Shown: positions 1 to 6,473, numbered from the stretch's first letter. The stretch is 8,465 bases of DNA from an uncultured Clostridia bacterium (GCA_946563605.1 CAMNVW010000054.1:1-8465); one strand, 5' to 3'. A program made the numbers and translations. Notes: a model not told the origin generated them from the sequence alone.

Positions 1-1986
1 AACCAAAACTGCGGCAAAACCACCCTTTTCAATGCTTTGACCGGAAGCAACCAGCACGTCGGCAATTTTCCTGGTGTAACGGTCGAAAAAAAAGAGGGCG
101 GCATTAAGCGGCAAAAAGAGATGGTTCTGGTCGACCTCCCCGGTATTTACTCCCTCTCCCCTTACACCTCCGAGGAAGTGGTCACCCGCGATTTCCTGCT
201 GAAGGAACATCCCGACGCCATCATCAATATCGTGGATGCAACCAACCTCGAGCGCAACCTTTACCTCACCTTGCAGCTGATGGAGCTGAACATTCCGATG
301 ATTCTCGCGCTCAACATGATGGACGAGGTGCGCGCAAGCGGCAACTCCATTCATGTCGAACAGCTTTCCAAGGAATTGGGCATCCCCGTCATCCCTATCT
401 CCGCCGCAAAAGGCGAGGGAATCTCCGACCTGCTCAATACTGTTTCTAAAACTGTTCGGGAAAAGCGTCCAAGCCAAAAGCTGGATTTCTGCCGCGGCGA
501 AGTCCACCGCGCAATCCACTCCATCGCGCACATCATCGAAGACCACGCACAGGCGGCAGGTTATCCGACTCGATTTGCCGCCACTAAGCTGGTCGAGGGC
601 GACCAGCCGATGTTTCAGGCGCTCAACCTCGATATGAGCGATATCCACATCATCGACCACATCGTAGAACAGATGGAGGAAGAACTCGGAACCGACCGCG
701 AGGCTGCTTTGGCGGATATGCGCTATACATACATCGAATCGCTGTGCGCACAGTGCGTCGTCAAACATCAAGAGACCCGCGAACAGCTCCGCTCCGAAAG
801 AATCGACCGTCTGCTCACCCACAAATATTTCGGTATTCCTATTTTCCTGCTGATTATGATGAGCATTTTCTGGCTGACCTTCTCGGTCATCGGCGCACCT
901 TTGCAGGATCTGCTGAGCGCATGGATCGACCTCTTCACCGAGAGGCTTTCCTTTGCCCTCACCATGATGGAAGTCACCCCTTGGCTTACCTCGCTGATTA
1001 TCAACGGCGTTTGTGCCGGCGTGGGAAGCGTGCTTTCCTTCCTGCCGATTATCGTGCTGCTGTTCTTCTTCCTCTCCTTGCTGGAGGACAGTGGATATAT
1101 GGCGCGCGTTGCCTTCGTCATGGATAAGCTGCTGCGTAAAATCGGTCTGTCGGGACGCTCCTTTGTTCCTATGCTGATCGGCTTCGGATGCAGTGTACCG
1201 GCAATTATGTCCACCCGCACCCTTTCCAGCGACCGCGACCGCAAAATGACCATCGTACTGACCCCGTTTATGTCGTGCAGCGCCAAGCTGCCGATCTACG
1301 GCATGATTACCGCCGCTTTCTTCCCGAAACACGGCGCGCTGGTCATGATCTCGCTGTATGTGCTGGGCATCGTTGTGGCGATTCTGTCGGGCTTGCTGCT
1401 CAAAAATACCATCTTCCAAGGCAACTCGGTTCCATTCGTCATGGAACTGCCGTCCTACCGCCTGCCGGATGCGAAGAGCGTGCTTCTTCATATGTGGGAA
1501 AAAGCAAAGGACTTCCTGCACAAAGCATTCACCATCATCTTTGTGGCTTCGATTTTGATTTGGTTCCTGCAAAGCTTCAACTGGAGATTTGATATGGTCA
1601 GCGACAGCGCAGAGAGTATCCTTGCCTCCATCGGCTCCTTCATTGCGCCGATTTTTGTACCGCTCGGCTTTAACGACTGGAGAGCATCCACCGCATTGAT
1701 TACCGGTTTCACCGCAAAAGAATCGGTTGTCAGCACACTAACCATCCTGACGGGCGCAGCGAGCGACGCGCAGTTAAACGCGCTTCTGCCGCAGATTTTC
1801 TCTCCATTGAGCGCATTCAGCTTCCTGACCTTTACGATTTTGTATATGCCATGCGTTGCGGCATTTGCCGCTTCCAAGCGTGAACTTGGCTCGATGAAAG
1901 AAGCGATTTTCACCGCGGCATATCAGACAGGCGTTGCGTATCTTGCTGCGCTGATTGTTTATCAGGTCGGCAGCTTGCTGTTCTAG
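1..1986 (+). CDS. feoB: Ferrous iron transporter FeoB, 5'-truncated by the window
   Basis: FeoB is the GTP-gated inner-membrane Fe(II) importer. The frame is open from base 1, so the start codon lies outside the window. The 661 residues present begin inside the G1 loop, which reads NQNCGKTTLFN, so only about 10 residues are missing. The G-protein motifs follow in order: G2 Thr in PGVTVE (codon 79-81), G3 DLPG (133-144), G4 NMMD (313-324) and G5 ISAAKG (397-414). A helical linker leads to a hydrophobic membrane domain from about base 820 to the end. It carries the gate signatures GFGCSVPAIMSTRT (about 1180-1221), CSAKLPIYG and GFTAKESVVSTL, which are characteristic of FeoB. No cysteine-rich C-terminal tail is present and the protein ends shortly after the last membrane helix. 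FeoA is not in the window and could lie upstream. TTG at 37 is an internal codon, not a start. Family assignment is secure. Confidence 0.97.
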   Translation, partial: NQNCGKTTLFNALTGSNQHVGNFPGVTVEKKEGGIKRQKEMVLVDLPGIYSLSPYTSEEVVTRDFLLKEHPDAIINIVDATNLERNLYLTLQLMELNIPMILALNMMDEVRASGNSIHVEQLSKELGIPVIPISAAKGEGISDLLNTVSKTVREKRPSQKLDFCRGEVHRAIHSIAHIIEDHAQAAGYPTRFAATKLVEGDQPMFQALNLDMSDIHIIDHIVEQMEEELGTDREAALADMRYTYIESLCAQCVVKHQETREQLRSERIDRLLTHKYFGIPIFLLIMMSIFWLTFSVIGAPLQDLLSAWIDLFTERLSFALTMMEVTPWLTSLIINGVCAGVGSVLSFLPIIVLLFFFLSLLEDSGYMARVAFVMDKLLRKIGLSGRSFVPMLIGFGCSVPAIMSTRTLSSDRDRKMTIVLTPFMSCSAKLPIYGMITAAFFPKHGALVMISLYVLGIVVAILSGLLLKNTIFQGNSVPFVMELPSYRLPDAKSVLLHMWEKAKDFLHKAFTIIFVASILIWFLQSFNWRFDMVSDSAESILASIGSFIAPIFVPLGFNDWRASTALITGFTAKESVVSTLTILTGAASDAQLNALLPQIFSPLSAFSFLTFTILYMPCVAAFAASKRELGSMKEAIFTAAYQTGVAYLAALIVYQVGSLLF

Positions 1987-2027
1987 CAGGCTGAGCCTGC
2001 ACCCGATTCGCGCCAGCTTGAAGCTGG
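1986..2027. repeat. Pair of TGA-loop hairpins at the feoB stop
   Basis: Two short hairpins follow each other directly. The first has arms GCAGGC (1986-1991) and GCCTGC (1995-2000), so it includes the last base of the feoB stop codon. The second has arms CCAGCT (2013-2018) and AGCTGG (2022-2027). Both have TGA as the three-base loop. The second has a relative at 6516-6530 with arms CCAGAT and ATCTGG and the same TGA loop. There is no T-run after either, so they are not canonical terminators. Confidence 0.6.
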
Positions 2028-2106
2028 AGACAGTTTCGCGCTTCGGTTTTGAGAAGCAACGGGTTTGCACACACGGCAACGCTTAAGTTAGCACACTCGC
2101 TCGTTT

Positions 2107-2205
2107 GAGCAAAAACAAAAGTTTTTGCTCGAGCTTTTTTCAAAAAGCTCGCGGATTCCAAAGGCAGAGCCTTTGGTCGCTCATCGCAATGAGCGAAATG
2201 CCTTT
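2107..2205 (+). repeat. Four-hairpin 3'-UTR repeat element, copy 1
   Basis: Four perfect hairpins follow one another in the sense of the feoB transcript. Hairpin a has arms GAGCAAAAAC (2107-2116) and GTTTTTGCTC (2121-2130) with loop AAAA. Hairpin b has arms GAGCTTTTT (2131-2139) and AAAAAGCTC (2142-2150). Hairpin c has arms CCAAAGGC (2158-2165) and GCCTTTGG (2169-2176) with loop AGA. Hairpin d has arms CGCTCAT (2178-2184) and ATGAGCG (2189-2195) with loop CGCA, followed by a conserved AAATGCCTTT tail (2196-2205). The same chain occurs in the opposite genomic orientation at 2928-3020, and bases 2178-2205 are a perfect 28-bp match to the complement of 2928-2955. I do not recognise a named repeat family. 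Confidence 0.85.
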
Positions 2206-2244
2206 CATTTCAAAATAAATAAAATCGTTCGGGGCACAAAAGCT

Positions 2245-2283
2245 GTTTCGACGCACCTGTGCGGCAGCACACCGCGTAAGCGG
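2245..2283 (+). repeat. 39-bp direct repeat, copy A
   Basis: This block is 38/39 identical to 2347-2385. It contains two small hairpins. The first has arms CGCAC (2252-2256) and GTGCG (2259-2263). The second has arms ACCGC (2271-2275) and GCGGT (2280-2284) closing a GTAA loop, which would be a GNRA-type tetraloop in RNA. Similarity continues weakly to 2289. Copy A is followed by the GTTGGGAC/GTCCCAAC hairpin. Confidence 0.85.
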
Positions 2284-2289
2284 TAAACG

Positions 2290-2308
2290 GTTGGGACAAC
2301 GTCCCAAC
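2290..2308. repeat. GGGACAACGTCC hairpin, copy 1
   Basis: A perfect 8-bp stem has arms GTTGGGAC (2290-2297) and GTCCCAAC (2301-2308) with loop AAC. The 12-base core GGGACAACGTCC (2293-2304) recurs exactly at 6594-6605, just after the first DegV gene, also inside a hairpin. A stretch of A residues (about 2311-2326) follows on the plus strand, so on the minus strand a T-rich run precedes the stem rather than following it. That argues against a terminator in either direction. Confidence 0.6.
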
Positions 2309-2346
2309 TAAAAATAAAAACAAAAAATCGATAGAGGCAGAGTGCC

Positions 2347-2385
2347 GTTTCGATGCACCTGTGCGGCAGCACACCGCGTAAGCGG
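2347..2385 (+). repeat. 39-bp direct repeat, copy B
   Basis: Second copy of the block at 2245-2283, starting 102 bp later in the same orientation. The single difference within the 39 bases is C to T in the first small stem (2354), which turns a C-G pair into a U-G wobble in RNA and keeps the stem possible. The GTAA loop and its CCGC/GCGG stem are unchanged. It is followed by a different hairpin from copy A, with arms CGACA and TGTCG (2390-2404). Confidence 0.85.
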
Positions 2386-2418
2386 CAGACGACAGAATTT
2401 GTCGGTAATAGAGCTAAC

Positions 2419-2451
2419 AAAAAAAGAGTACGTTAAACGTACTCTTTTTTT
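2419..2451. terminator. Strong bidirectional intrinsic terminator between feoB and the XRE gene
   Basis: A perfect 15-bp stem has arms at 2419-2433 and 2437-2451 with loop TAA. The core arms are GAGTACGT and ACGTACTC. Each strand ends the stem with a run of seven T residues, so it can terminate from both sides. It lies 4 bp beyond the stop codon of the minus-strand XRE gene and is the first T-tract hairpin downstream of feoB, which fits a shared terminator for two convergent genes. Confidence 0.93.
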
Positions 2452-2455
2452 ATTG

Positions 2456-2761
2456 TTATTTTAAAGTTTTTAAAAAATCATTCAGGGCTTTTTGCTGTTC
2501 ACAGTTTAACTTTCCCCACAGGATCAGATGTTCTTTTTGTTCTGGTGTTAAAGTGACACAATCATTTTCGTCAGTGAAAAATTGTGATAGGTTCATATGA
2601 AACGCAGCACAGATTGCTTCTAACGTGGGTAAAGTTGGAGCAGTGCCTCTGTCAAATATTTTAGTGATTGTTGATTGAGACAAACCGGATTCTTTCGCCA
2701 GTCGGTATTCAGACCAGCCGCGTTGTTCCATGAGTTTCTGTATTTTTTCTTGTACTGTCAT
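2456..2761 (-). CDS. Small XRE-family (Cro/CI-type) HTH transcriptional regulator
   Basis: The product is 101 residues long. Residues 5-60 form a single helix-turn-helix domain of the XRE type: IQKLMEQRGWSEYRLAKES is followed by the recognition-helix region GLSQSTITKIF, then PTLPTLEAICAAF and LSQFF, the usual end of the fold. The remaining roughly 40 residues are charged (LTPEQKEHLILWGKLNCEQQ), with no ligand-binding or peptidase domain. This layout is common among stand-alone clostridial regulators of unknown target. ATG at 2761 is chosen because it follows GGAGGAGG (complement of 2768-2775) by six bases. The start codon lies in an 8-bp inverted repeat described separately. The gene is more AT-rich than its neighbours, stands alone, and is bracketed by inverted copies of the four-hairpin repeat, so acquisition as a cassette is possible. 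The regulated genes cannot be told from the sequence. Confidence 0.93.
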   Translation of the reverse strand: MTVQEKIQKLMEQRGWSEYRLAKESGLSQSTITKIFDRGTAPTLPTLEAICAAFHMNLSQFFTDENDCVTLTPEQKEHLILWGKLNCEQQKALNDFLKTLK

Positions 2762-2790
2762 TGAATACCTCCTCCTATGCTCATGACAGT
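2754..2790 (-). promoter_or_regulatory. Inverted repeat enclosing the XRE ribosome binding site and start codon
   Basis: Arms ACTGTCAT (2754-2761) and ATGACAGT (2783-2790) are a perfect 8-bp inverted repeat. In the mRNA the downstream arm is the first eight bases of the coding sequence, so the AUG would be paired, and the 21-base loop holds the whole GGAGGAGG site. This could be a translational control hairpin or a DNA operator for autoregulation. Both are inference. I found no convincing -35/-10 pair upstream. Confidence 0.55.
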
Positions 2791-2841
2791 TTCTCAGAAT
2801 GATGGCTATCCGACGTAAAATCCAACTCGTGCTTTAAAACG

Positions 2842-2870
2842 TCGAAAACTTTCCACTGGGAACTTTTCGA
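2842..2870. repeat. Imperfect hairpin between the XRE gene and ptsI
   Basis: Arms at 2842-2854 and 2858-2870 can form about 13 pairs with one mismatch and one T-G wobble; the outer seven, TCGAAAA with TTTTCGA, are perfect. Small palindromes follow at 2875-2886 (AAGAT/ATCTT), 2889-2925 (CGTCAG/CTGACG) and 2912-2937 (AAATGC/GCATTT). They continue the hairpin chain that starts at the ptsI stop codon. No T-tract is seen. Confidence 0.5.
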
Positions 2871-2927
2871 GGGGAAGATTCATCTTGCCGTCAGTTCTTG
2901 AAAACTTTCAAAAATGCGCCTGACGAT

Positions 2928-3020
2928 AAAGGCATTTCGCTCATTGCGATGAGCGCCCAAAGGGCTTTGCCCTTTGGAAACCCACAACTTTTGAAAAAGT
3001 TGACAAAACTTTTGTTTTGC
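2928..3020 (-). repeat. Four-hairpin 3'-UTR repeat element, copy 2
   Basis: Read in the sense of the ptsI transcript (from 3020 down), the hairpins come in the same order as copy 1. Hairpin a has arms 3004-3009 and 3014-3019, plus a possible G-U pair (3003/3020 region), and loop AAAA. Hairpin b has arms CAACTTTT (2985-2992) and AAAAGTTG (2995-3002). Hairpin c has arms CCAAAGGGC (2957-2965) and GCCCTTTGG (2969-2977). Hairpin d has arms CGCTCAT (2938-2944) and ATGAGCG (2949-2955), then the shared tail. The element begins one base after the ptsI stop codon. Stem sequences differ from copy 1 mostly by paired changes. Confidence 0.85.
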
Positions 3021-3021
3021 T

Positions 3022-4731
3022 TTAACGAACAGAATGTTTCATCAAATATTCCTCCACCTCATTGGCGGTGGAAAATGCCATTGCTTCTCGTTCGATTTGC
3101 TCGGTCTGCCGCTGTGTCCAGCCAGAAATCCATTTTCTGGTTTGCAGAACGGAGGACACGCTCACGCTGAATTCATCCAACCCAAACGCAAGCAGTAAGG
3201 GAATCAGCAGCGGGTCTGCTGCCGCTTCACCGCACATTCCCACTGGGATGCCTTCGCGCTTTGCCGCCTTAATGATGTGGGAAATGCTCCTCAGCACCGC
3301 CGGATGGAAGGTGCTGTACAGCCCTTTTATCTTTGCATTGCCGCGGTCAGCCGCCATGGTGTATTGTGTCAGGTCATTGGTACCGATGCTGAAAAAGTCC
3401 GCTTCCTTTGCCAGCAAATCTGCAATCAAGGCTGCCGCCGGCGTTTCCATCATCACACCCACCGAGATATCCTCATCATAGGGGATGCCCTGCGCTTTCA
3501 GCTCCTGCTTGCACTGTTCCAACAATGCTTTTGCCGCGCGAACCTCCTGCACATCGGTGACCAACGGCAGCATGATTTTCACATTGCCGTTGACTGCGCT
3601 CGCCCGTAGCAAAGCGCGCAGCTGCGTTTTAAACACATCCGTCTGCTCCAAACAATAGCGAATGGCGCGCCAACCCAAAAACGGATTCTGTTCCTTTGGC
3701 ATATTGAGATAGGCAATTTCCTTGTCACCGCCGACATCCAAGGTGCGAATGATGACTTCCTTGCCCTGCATAATGCGTGACACCGCAGTGTATGTCTCAA
3801 ATTGCTCCTGTTCGGTCGGCGCCGAAGAACGGTTCATAAACAAAAACTCGGTGCGGAACAGCCCAATGCCTTCGGCGCCGTTTTCCAGCGCAGCCTGTGC
3901 CTCGGAAACACTGCCGATATTCGCGTACAAGTCATAGCTTCTGCCGTCGGCATCCTGTGTTTGTTTGTCGCGGTAAATGAAAAGCAATTCTTTTTGGCGC
4001 CACTGTTCTTGCTGCTGTTTTGTGTATTCACCCAGCGTTTTTTCATCGGGACAGACAAGCACCTCGCCTTTTCCGCCGTCTATGATGGCTGTTTGTCCGT
4101 TCTCAATCTGTTCAAACAGATTGGCAACCCCCAACACTGCCGGTATTTCCAGCGCACGCGCTAAAATTGCCGCATGACTGGTCTTGCCGCCGACTTGTGT
4201 CACAATGGCGCTGATATTTTCCTTTTTCAGTCCCACCGTCATCGACGGCGTGAGGTCCTTTGCCGCTACAACCGTTCCTTTCGGTGCTAAAGTGAGGTCT
4301 ATACTCTGTGCATGAAGCAGCAGTTGCAGCATACGGGTGCGCATATCCTGAATATCGGCTGCACGCTGCTGCATCAGTTCGTCGTCAAGGTTCGAGAAAA
4401 GTTCGATATACCCCTGACAAATTGTATCCAACGCTGCTTCCGCACAGCTGCCGGCGGCAATCATCTCCTCCATCTGCTCGGTCACTAACGGGTCTTGAAG
4501 CATCATGACCTGTCCCATCAAAATCTCCGACTCCTTCTGTCCAATCCGTTCCCGAACATCCTGCGCCATCCTTTCGGTGATTTCACAAAACGCATCCGCC
4601 GCCGCTTTTAGCCGCGCGCTTTCCGCTTTTGCACCCTGATATTCCACTGCTGTATAATCCAGATTTTGTTCTTGGATACAGAGGATTTTCCCAATTCCGA
4701 TCCCTGCCGACGCACCGACTCCATACAGCAT
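3022..4731 (-). CDS. ptsI: Phosphoenolpyruvate-protein phosphotransferase, PTS Enzyme I
   Basis: Enzyme I takes phosphate from PEP onto a histidine and passes it to HPr, the first step of sugar uptake by the cytoplasmic phosphotransferase system. The 569-residue product matches the usual 570-575. The N-terminal HPr-binding and swivelling domain contains the phosphorylated histidine in GGKTSHAAI (His186). The C-terminal PEP-binding barrel shows EGIGLFRTEFLFM (287-299), LDVGGDK (331-337), GVMMETPAA (425-433), FSIGTNDLTQY (447-457) and GMCGEAA with the active-site cysteine (Cys500). ATG at 4731 is preferred. It gives the canonical start MLYGVGASAGIGIG and has AAAGGGG (complement of 4741-4747) nine bases upstream. 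A TTG further up (4788) would overlap ptsH and add 19 residues lacking family similarity. The gene starts 34 bp after the ptsH stop, so the two are almost certainly co-transcribed. All catalytic residues are intact. Confidence 0.97.
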   Translation of the reverse strand: MLYGVGASAGIGIGKILCIQEQNLDYTAVEYQGAKAESARLKAAADAFCEITERMAQDVRERIGQKESEILMGQVMMLQDPLVTEQMEEMIAAGSCAEAALDTICQGYIELFSNLDDELMQQRAADIQDMRTRMLQLLLHAQSIDLTLAPKGTVVAAKDLTPSMTVGLKKENISAIVTQVGGKTSHAAILARALEIPAVLGVANLFEQIENGQTAIIDGGKGEVLVCPDEKTLGEYTKQQQEQWRQKELLFIYRDKQTQDADGRSYDLYANIGSVSEAQAALENGAEGIGLFRTEFLFMNRSSAPTEQEQFETYTAVSRIMQGKEVIIRTLDVGGDKEIAYLNMPKEQNPFLGWRAIRYCLEQTDVFKTQLRALLRASAVNGNVKIMLPLVTDVQEVRAAKALLEQCKQELKAQGIPYDEDISVGVMMETPAAALIADLLAKEADFFSIGTNDLTQYTMAADRGNAKIKGLYSTFHPAVLRSISHIIKAAKREGIPVGMCGEAAADPLLIPLLLAFGLDEFSVSVSSVLQTRKWISGWTQRQTEQIEREAMAFSTANEVEEYLMKHSVR

Positions 4732-4765
4732 TCCGACGCGCCCCTTTCTTTTTTCGACTCGGTGA

Positions 4766-5029
4766 TTATTCTCCCAAGCCCGATTCAATCAGCGCAAGCG
4801 CTGCTTTTAGACATTCTTCCTCGTTCTCGCCGTTGCACTTAATCTCAATTTCACTTCCCTGCTTGATACACGCGGACAGCAGATTCATAATGCTTTTTGC
4901 GTTGATGACTCTGCCGTTATAGGTAATCGTAACATCACAGCCATATGGTGTGACTTCTCTGATAAAAAGCTGTGCCGGACGCAGGTGCAGTCCCATTGAA
5001 TTTGTCAGTCTTACTTTTGCAGATACCAT
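4766..5029 (-). CDS. ptsH: Phosphocarrier protein HPr
   Basis: HPr relays phosphate from Enzyme I to the sugar-specific EIIA proteins. The 87-residue length is normal. The phosphorylation site His15 sits in MGLHLRPAQLF (residues 12-22), with Leu rather than the common Ala after the histidine. Ser46 is present in NAKSIMNLL, the site that HPr kinase/phosphorylase uses in Firmicutes to make the CcpA co-repressor form. The presence of His15 argues against the paralog Crh, which lacks it. ATG at 5029 is preceded by AAAGGA (complement of 5033-5038), rather close, and by GGAAAGG (complement of 5040-5046) at ten bases. It lies 61 bp after the oxidoreductase gene with no terminator between, and 34 bp before ptsI. 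HPr kinase and EII genes are not in the window. Confidence 0.97.
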   Translation of the reverse strand: MVSAKVRLTNSMGLHLRPAQLFIREVTPYGCDVTITYNGRVINAKSIMNLLSACIKQGSEIEIKCNGENEEECLKAALALIESGLGE

Positions 5030-5090
5030 AGTCCTTTTTCCTTTCCCTGTTCAATCACTGTTATTCTGTTATCCTTAATTCACAATTCCT

Positions 5091-6380
5091 TTAGAACCTG
5101 CTTTCAAATTCGTCGATGCTGACGGATTTGCCGTTGTTGATTCTGGATTCCTCCGCTGCCAGCGCCATCACATGACTGTGTACCGAAGCATCGATGGAGG
5201 TCAGGTTGTGCTCAAAATCTCCGTTTTGCAGAATACCGACGATATTGTCTACAAGTCTGGTATCTCCGCCGGCATGACCAACATGACCGATCAGCTGTTT
5301 GGAAACATCAATGTTTTCCTCTTGCTCCTGACCGAAAATCTTCACGCTGATGCAGCCCTTGACCGAATCGCCCTCCAATTCACCCAATGTTCCCATCACG
5401 CGGATGGTGCGGCGGGTGTTTTTGGTGAAGGCGGTCATGGTGAAAGACGCGGTCGCGCCGCTTTCAAATTCCATGTTGACAATCTCGTGGTCTACAACAT
5501 CATTGTCGCAGTGATAAACACAGCGTCCGTATGGACCGGTGCGCAGCGCTTCGTAAATATTCTCCTCGGTCGGGTCAACGCAGAGCGCATTGCATGGCCA
5601 GCCGCCGTGATTGTCGCGCACACCGGTTTTCTTGTTGGTGATATAGATTTTTTCTGCGTCATATGGGCAGGTATCTTTGCATTTGCATCCGCCCAGACAA
5701 TATTCAGCCGCACCCTCCGGCGCTTTGTCCGGTCTGAAGTGGCTGAGCGAGCCGAAAGAAGAAATATGCTCGCAGCGCTCTCCCATCAGCCACTGGAACA
5801 GATCCATATCGTGGCAGCTCTTTGCCAAAATCATCGGGCTGGTTTCCTCGGAGTTTCTCCAGTTGCCTCTGACAAAGCTGTGCGCCTGATGGAAGTAACC
5901 CACATCCTCATTGGCGGTGATGTTCTGTATCTCTCCGAGTTTTCCGCTGTCCATGATTTCCTTTACAGTCTGATAGAACGGGCTGTAACGCAGGACATGA
6001 CAGACGGTAACCACTCTGCCCACCTCATGTGCTTTTCTTTGCAGTTTCAGGCAGTCCGCAACATCCGGCGAGATCGGTTTTTCAACCATGACATGATAGC
6101 CTCTGTCCAATGCCTCAAGCGCCATTGGGACGTGCTGTCTGTCCTGTGTACAGATGAACATCAAATCCGCAAGCTGCGGCTGTTTGAGCATTTCCTCTGC
6201 GCTGTCAAAGCACATTTCCTCGGGCAGATGGAACAATTCTTTGGCGTTGTCCACCTTTTCGCGCACAATATCTGCTACTGCGACGACCTTCATGCTTTCC
6301 GGATGCTCGAGTGCATACTGCGAGTAGCACTGTCCACGCAAACCATAGCCTGCCACAGCGATTGTAACGACCTTATTCAT
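5091..6380 (-). CDS. Gfo/Idh/MocA-family NAD(P)-dependent oxidoreductase with cysteine-rich insert
   Basis: The 429-residue product has an N-terminal Rossmann fold with the dinucleotide motif AGYGLRG (residues 10-16) and the acidic residue of VADIV (35-39) after strand 2. EKPIS (100-104) holds the family catalytic lysine, and KSCHDMD (187-193) is the His-x-x-Asp region of the substrate site. Such enzymes oxidise or reduce hydroxyls of sugars, inositols or amino sugars; the substrate here is unknown. An unusual segment, about residues 228-291, carries eight cysteines in CxxxCxCxxxC (228, 232, 234, 238), CxxxC (263, 267) and CxxxC (287, 291). I recall similar cysteine blocks in some clostridial homologs, but their role is not known to me. 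ATG at 6380 is chosen because GGAGG (complement of 6389-6393) lies eight bases upstream and the promoter at 6474-6501 rules out an earlier start at 6485. Spacing suggests an operon with ptsH and ptsI. Confidence 0.9.
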   Translation of the reverse strand: MNKVVTIAVAGYGLRGQCYSQYALEHPESMKVVAVADIVREKVDNAKELFHLPEEMCFDSAEEMLKQPQLADLMFICTQDRQHVPMALEALDRGYHVMVEKPISPDVADCLKLQRKAHEVGRVVTVCHVLRYSPFYQTVKEIMDSGKLGEIQNITANEDVGYFHQAHSFVRGNWRNSEETSPMILAKSCHDMDLFQWLMGERCEHISSFGSLSHFRPDKAPEGAAEYCLGGCKCKDTCPYDAEKIYITNKKTGVRDNHGGWPCNALCVDPTEENIYEALRTGPYGRCVYHCDNDVVDHEIVNMEFESGATASFTMTAFTKNTRRTIRVMGTLGELEGDSVKGCISVKIFGQEQEENIDVSKQLIGHVGHAGGDTRLVDNIVGILQNGDFEHNLTSIDASVHSHVMALAAEESRINNGKSVSIDEFESRF

Positions 6381-6473
6381 TTCTGTTTCCTCCCTCGACA
6401 GATGATACATTTTCAGCAAACTGATTTTATGAAAAAGCTTTCCCGCGTTTTTGTTTGATTGTACTCTGACAAG

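Larger units (their letters stand above)
1987..2418. other. Gene-free hairpin-rich intergenic region after feoB
   Basis: No credible gene lies between the feoB stop and the terminator at 2419. The short open frames here translate repeats and have no ribosome binding site. The stretch is almost wholly built of inverted repeats. In order these are the TGA-loop hairpins (1986-2027), a GCTTC/GAAGC stem (2040-2057), a GCTC/GAGC stem (2099-2110), the four-hairpin element (2107-2205), a GAAATG/CATTTC stem (2195-2211), the first 39-bp repeat (2245-2283), a GTTGGGAC/GTCCCAAC hairpin (2290-2308), the second 39-bp repeat (2347-2385) and a CGACA/TGTCG stem (2390-2404). None has a clear T-tract, so the feoB transcript probably runs to the terminator at 2419-2451, giving a 3' UTR of about 430-460 nt. 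The extent of the transcript is inference. Confidence 0.75.

Noticed and set aside
2107..2150. Hairpins after feoB as an intrinsic terminator
   Set aside because: The stems are perfect but neither is followed by a T-tract; the real terminator signature is at 2419-2451.
1910..2161. Minus-strand frame of 83 codons overlapping the feoB end
   Set aside because: It crosses the hairpin modules and the antisense of feoB, with no ribosome site or known domain.
2245..2385. Repeat-spacer-repeat arrangement as a miniature CRISPR
   Set aside because: Only two repeats, a 63-bp spacer that itself contains a hairpin and an A-rich tract, and no cas genes nearby.
2205..2420. Minus-strand frame of 71 codons with an internal duplicated peptide
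   Set aside because: The duplicated peptide is simply the translation of the 39-bp direct repeats; no ribosome site, and the DNA is better explained by hairpins.
2898..3170. Plus-strand frame of 90 codons across the second hairpin element
   Set aside because: It runs through repeat DNA into the antisense of ptsI and has no ribosome site or recognisable domain.
4732..4788. Upstream TTG start for ptsI
   Set aside because: It would overlap ptsH and add 19 residues not matching Enzyme I; the ATG at 4731 gives the canonical N-terminus and normal length.
5172..6458. Long open frame of 428 codons on the plus strand opposite the oxidoreductase gene
   Set aside because: It is fully antisense to a gene with clear family motifs, promoter and ribosome site; its translation shows no recognisable domain and it has no ribosome binding site of its own.
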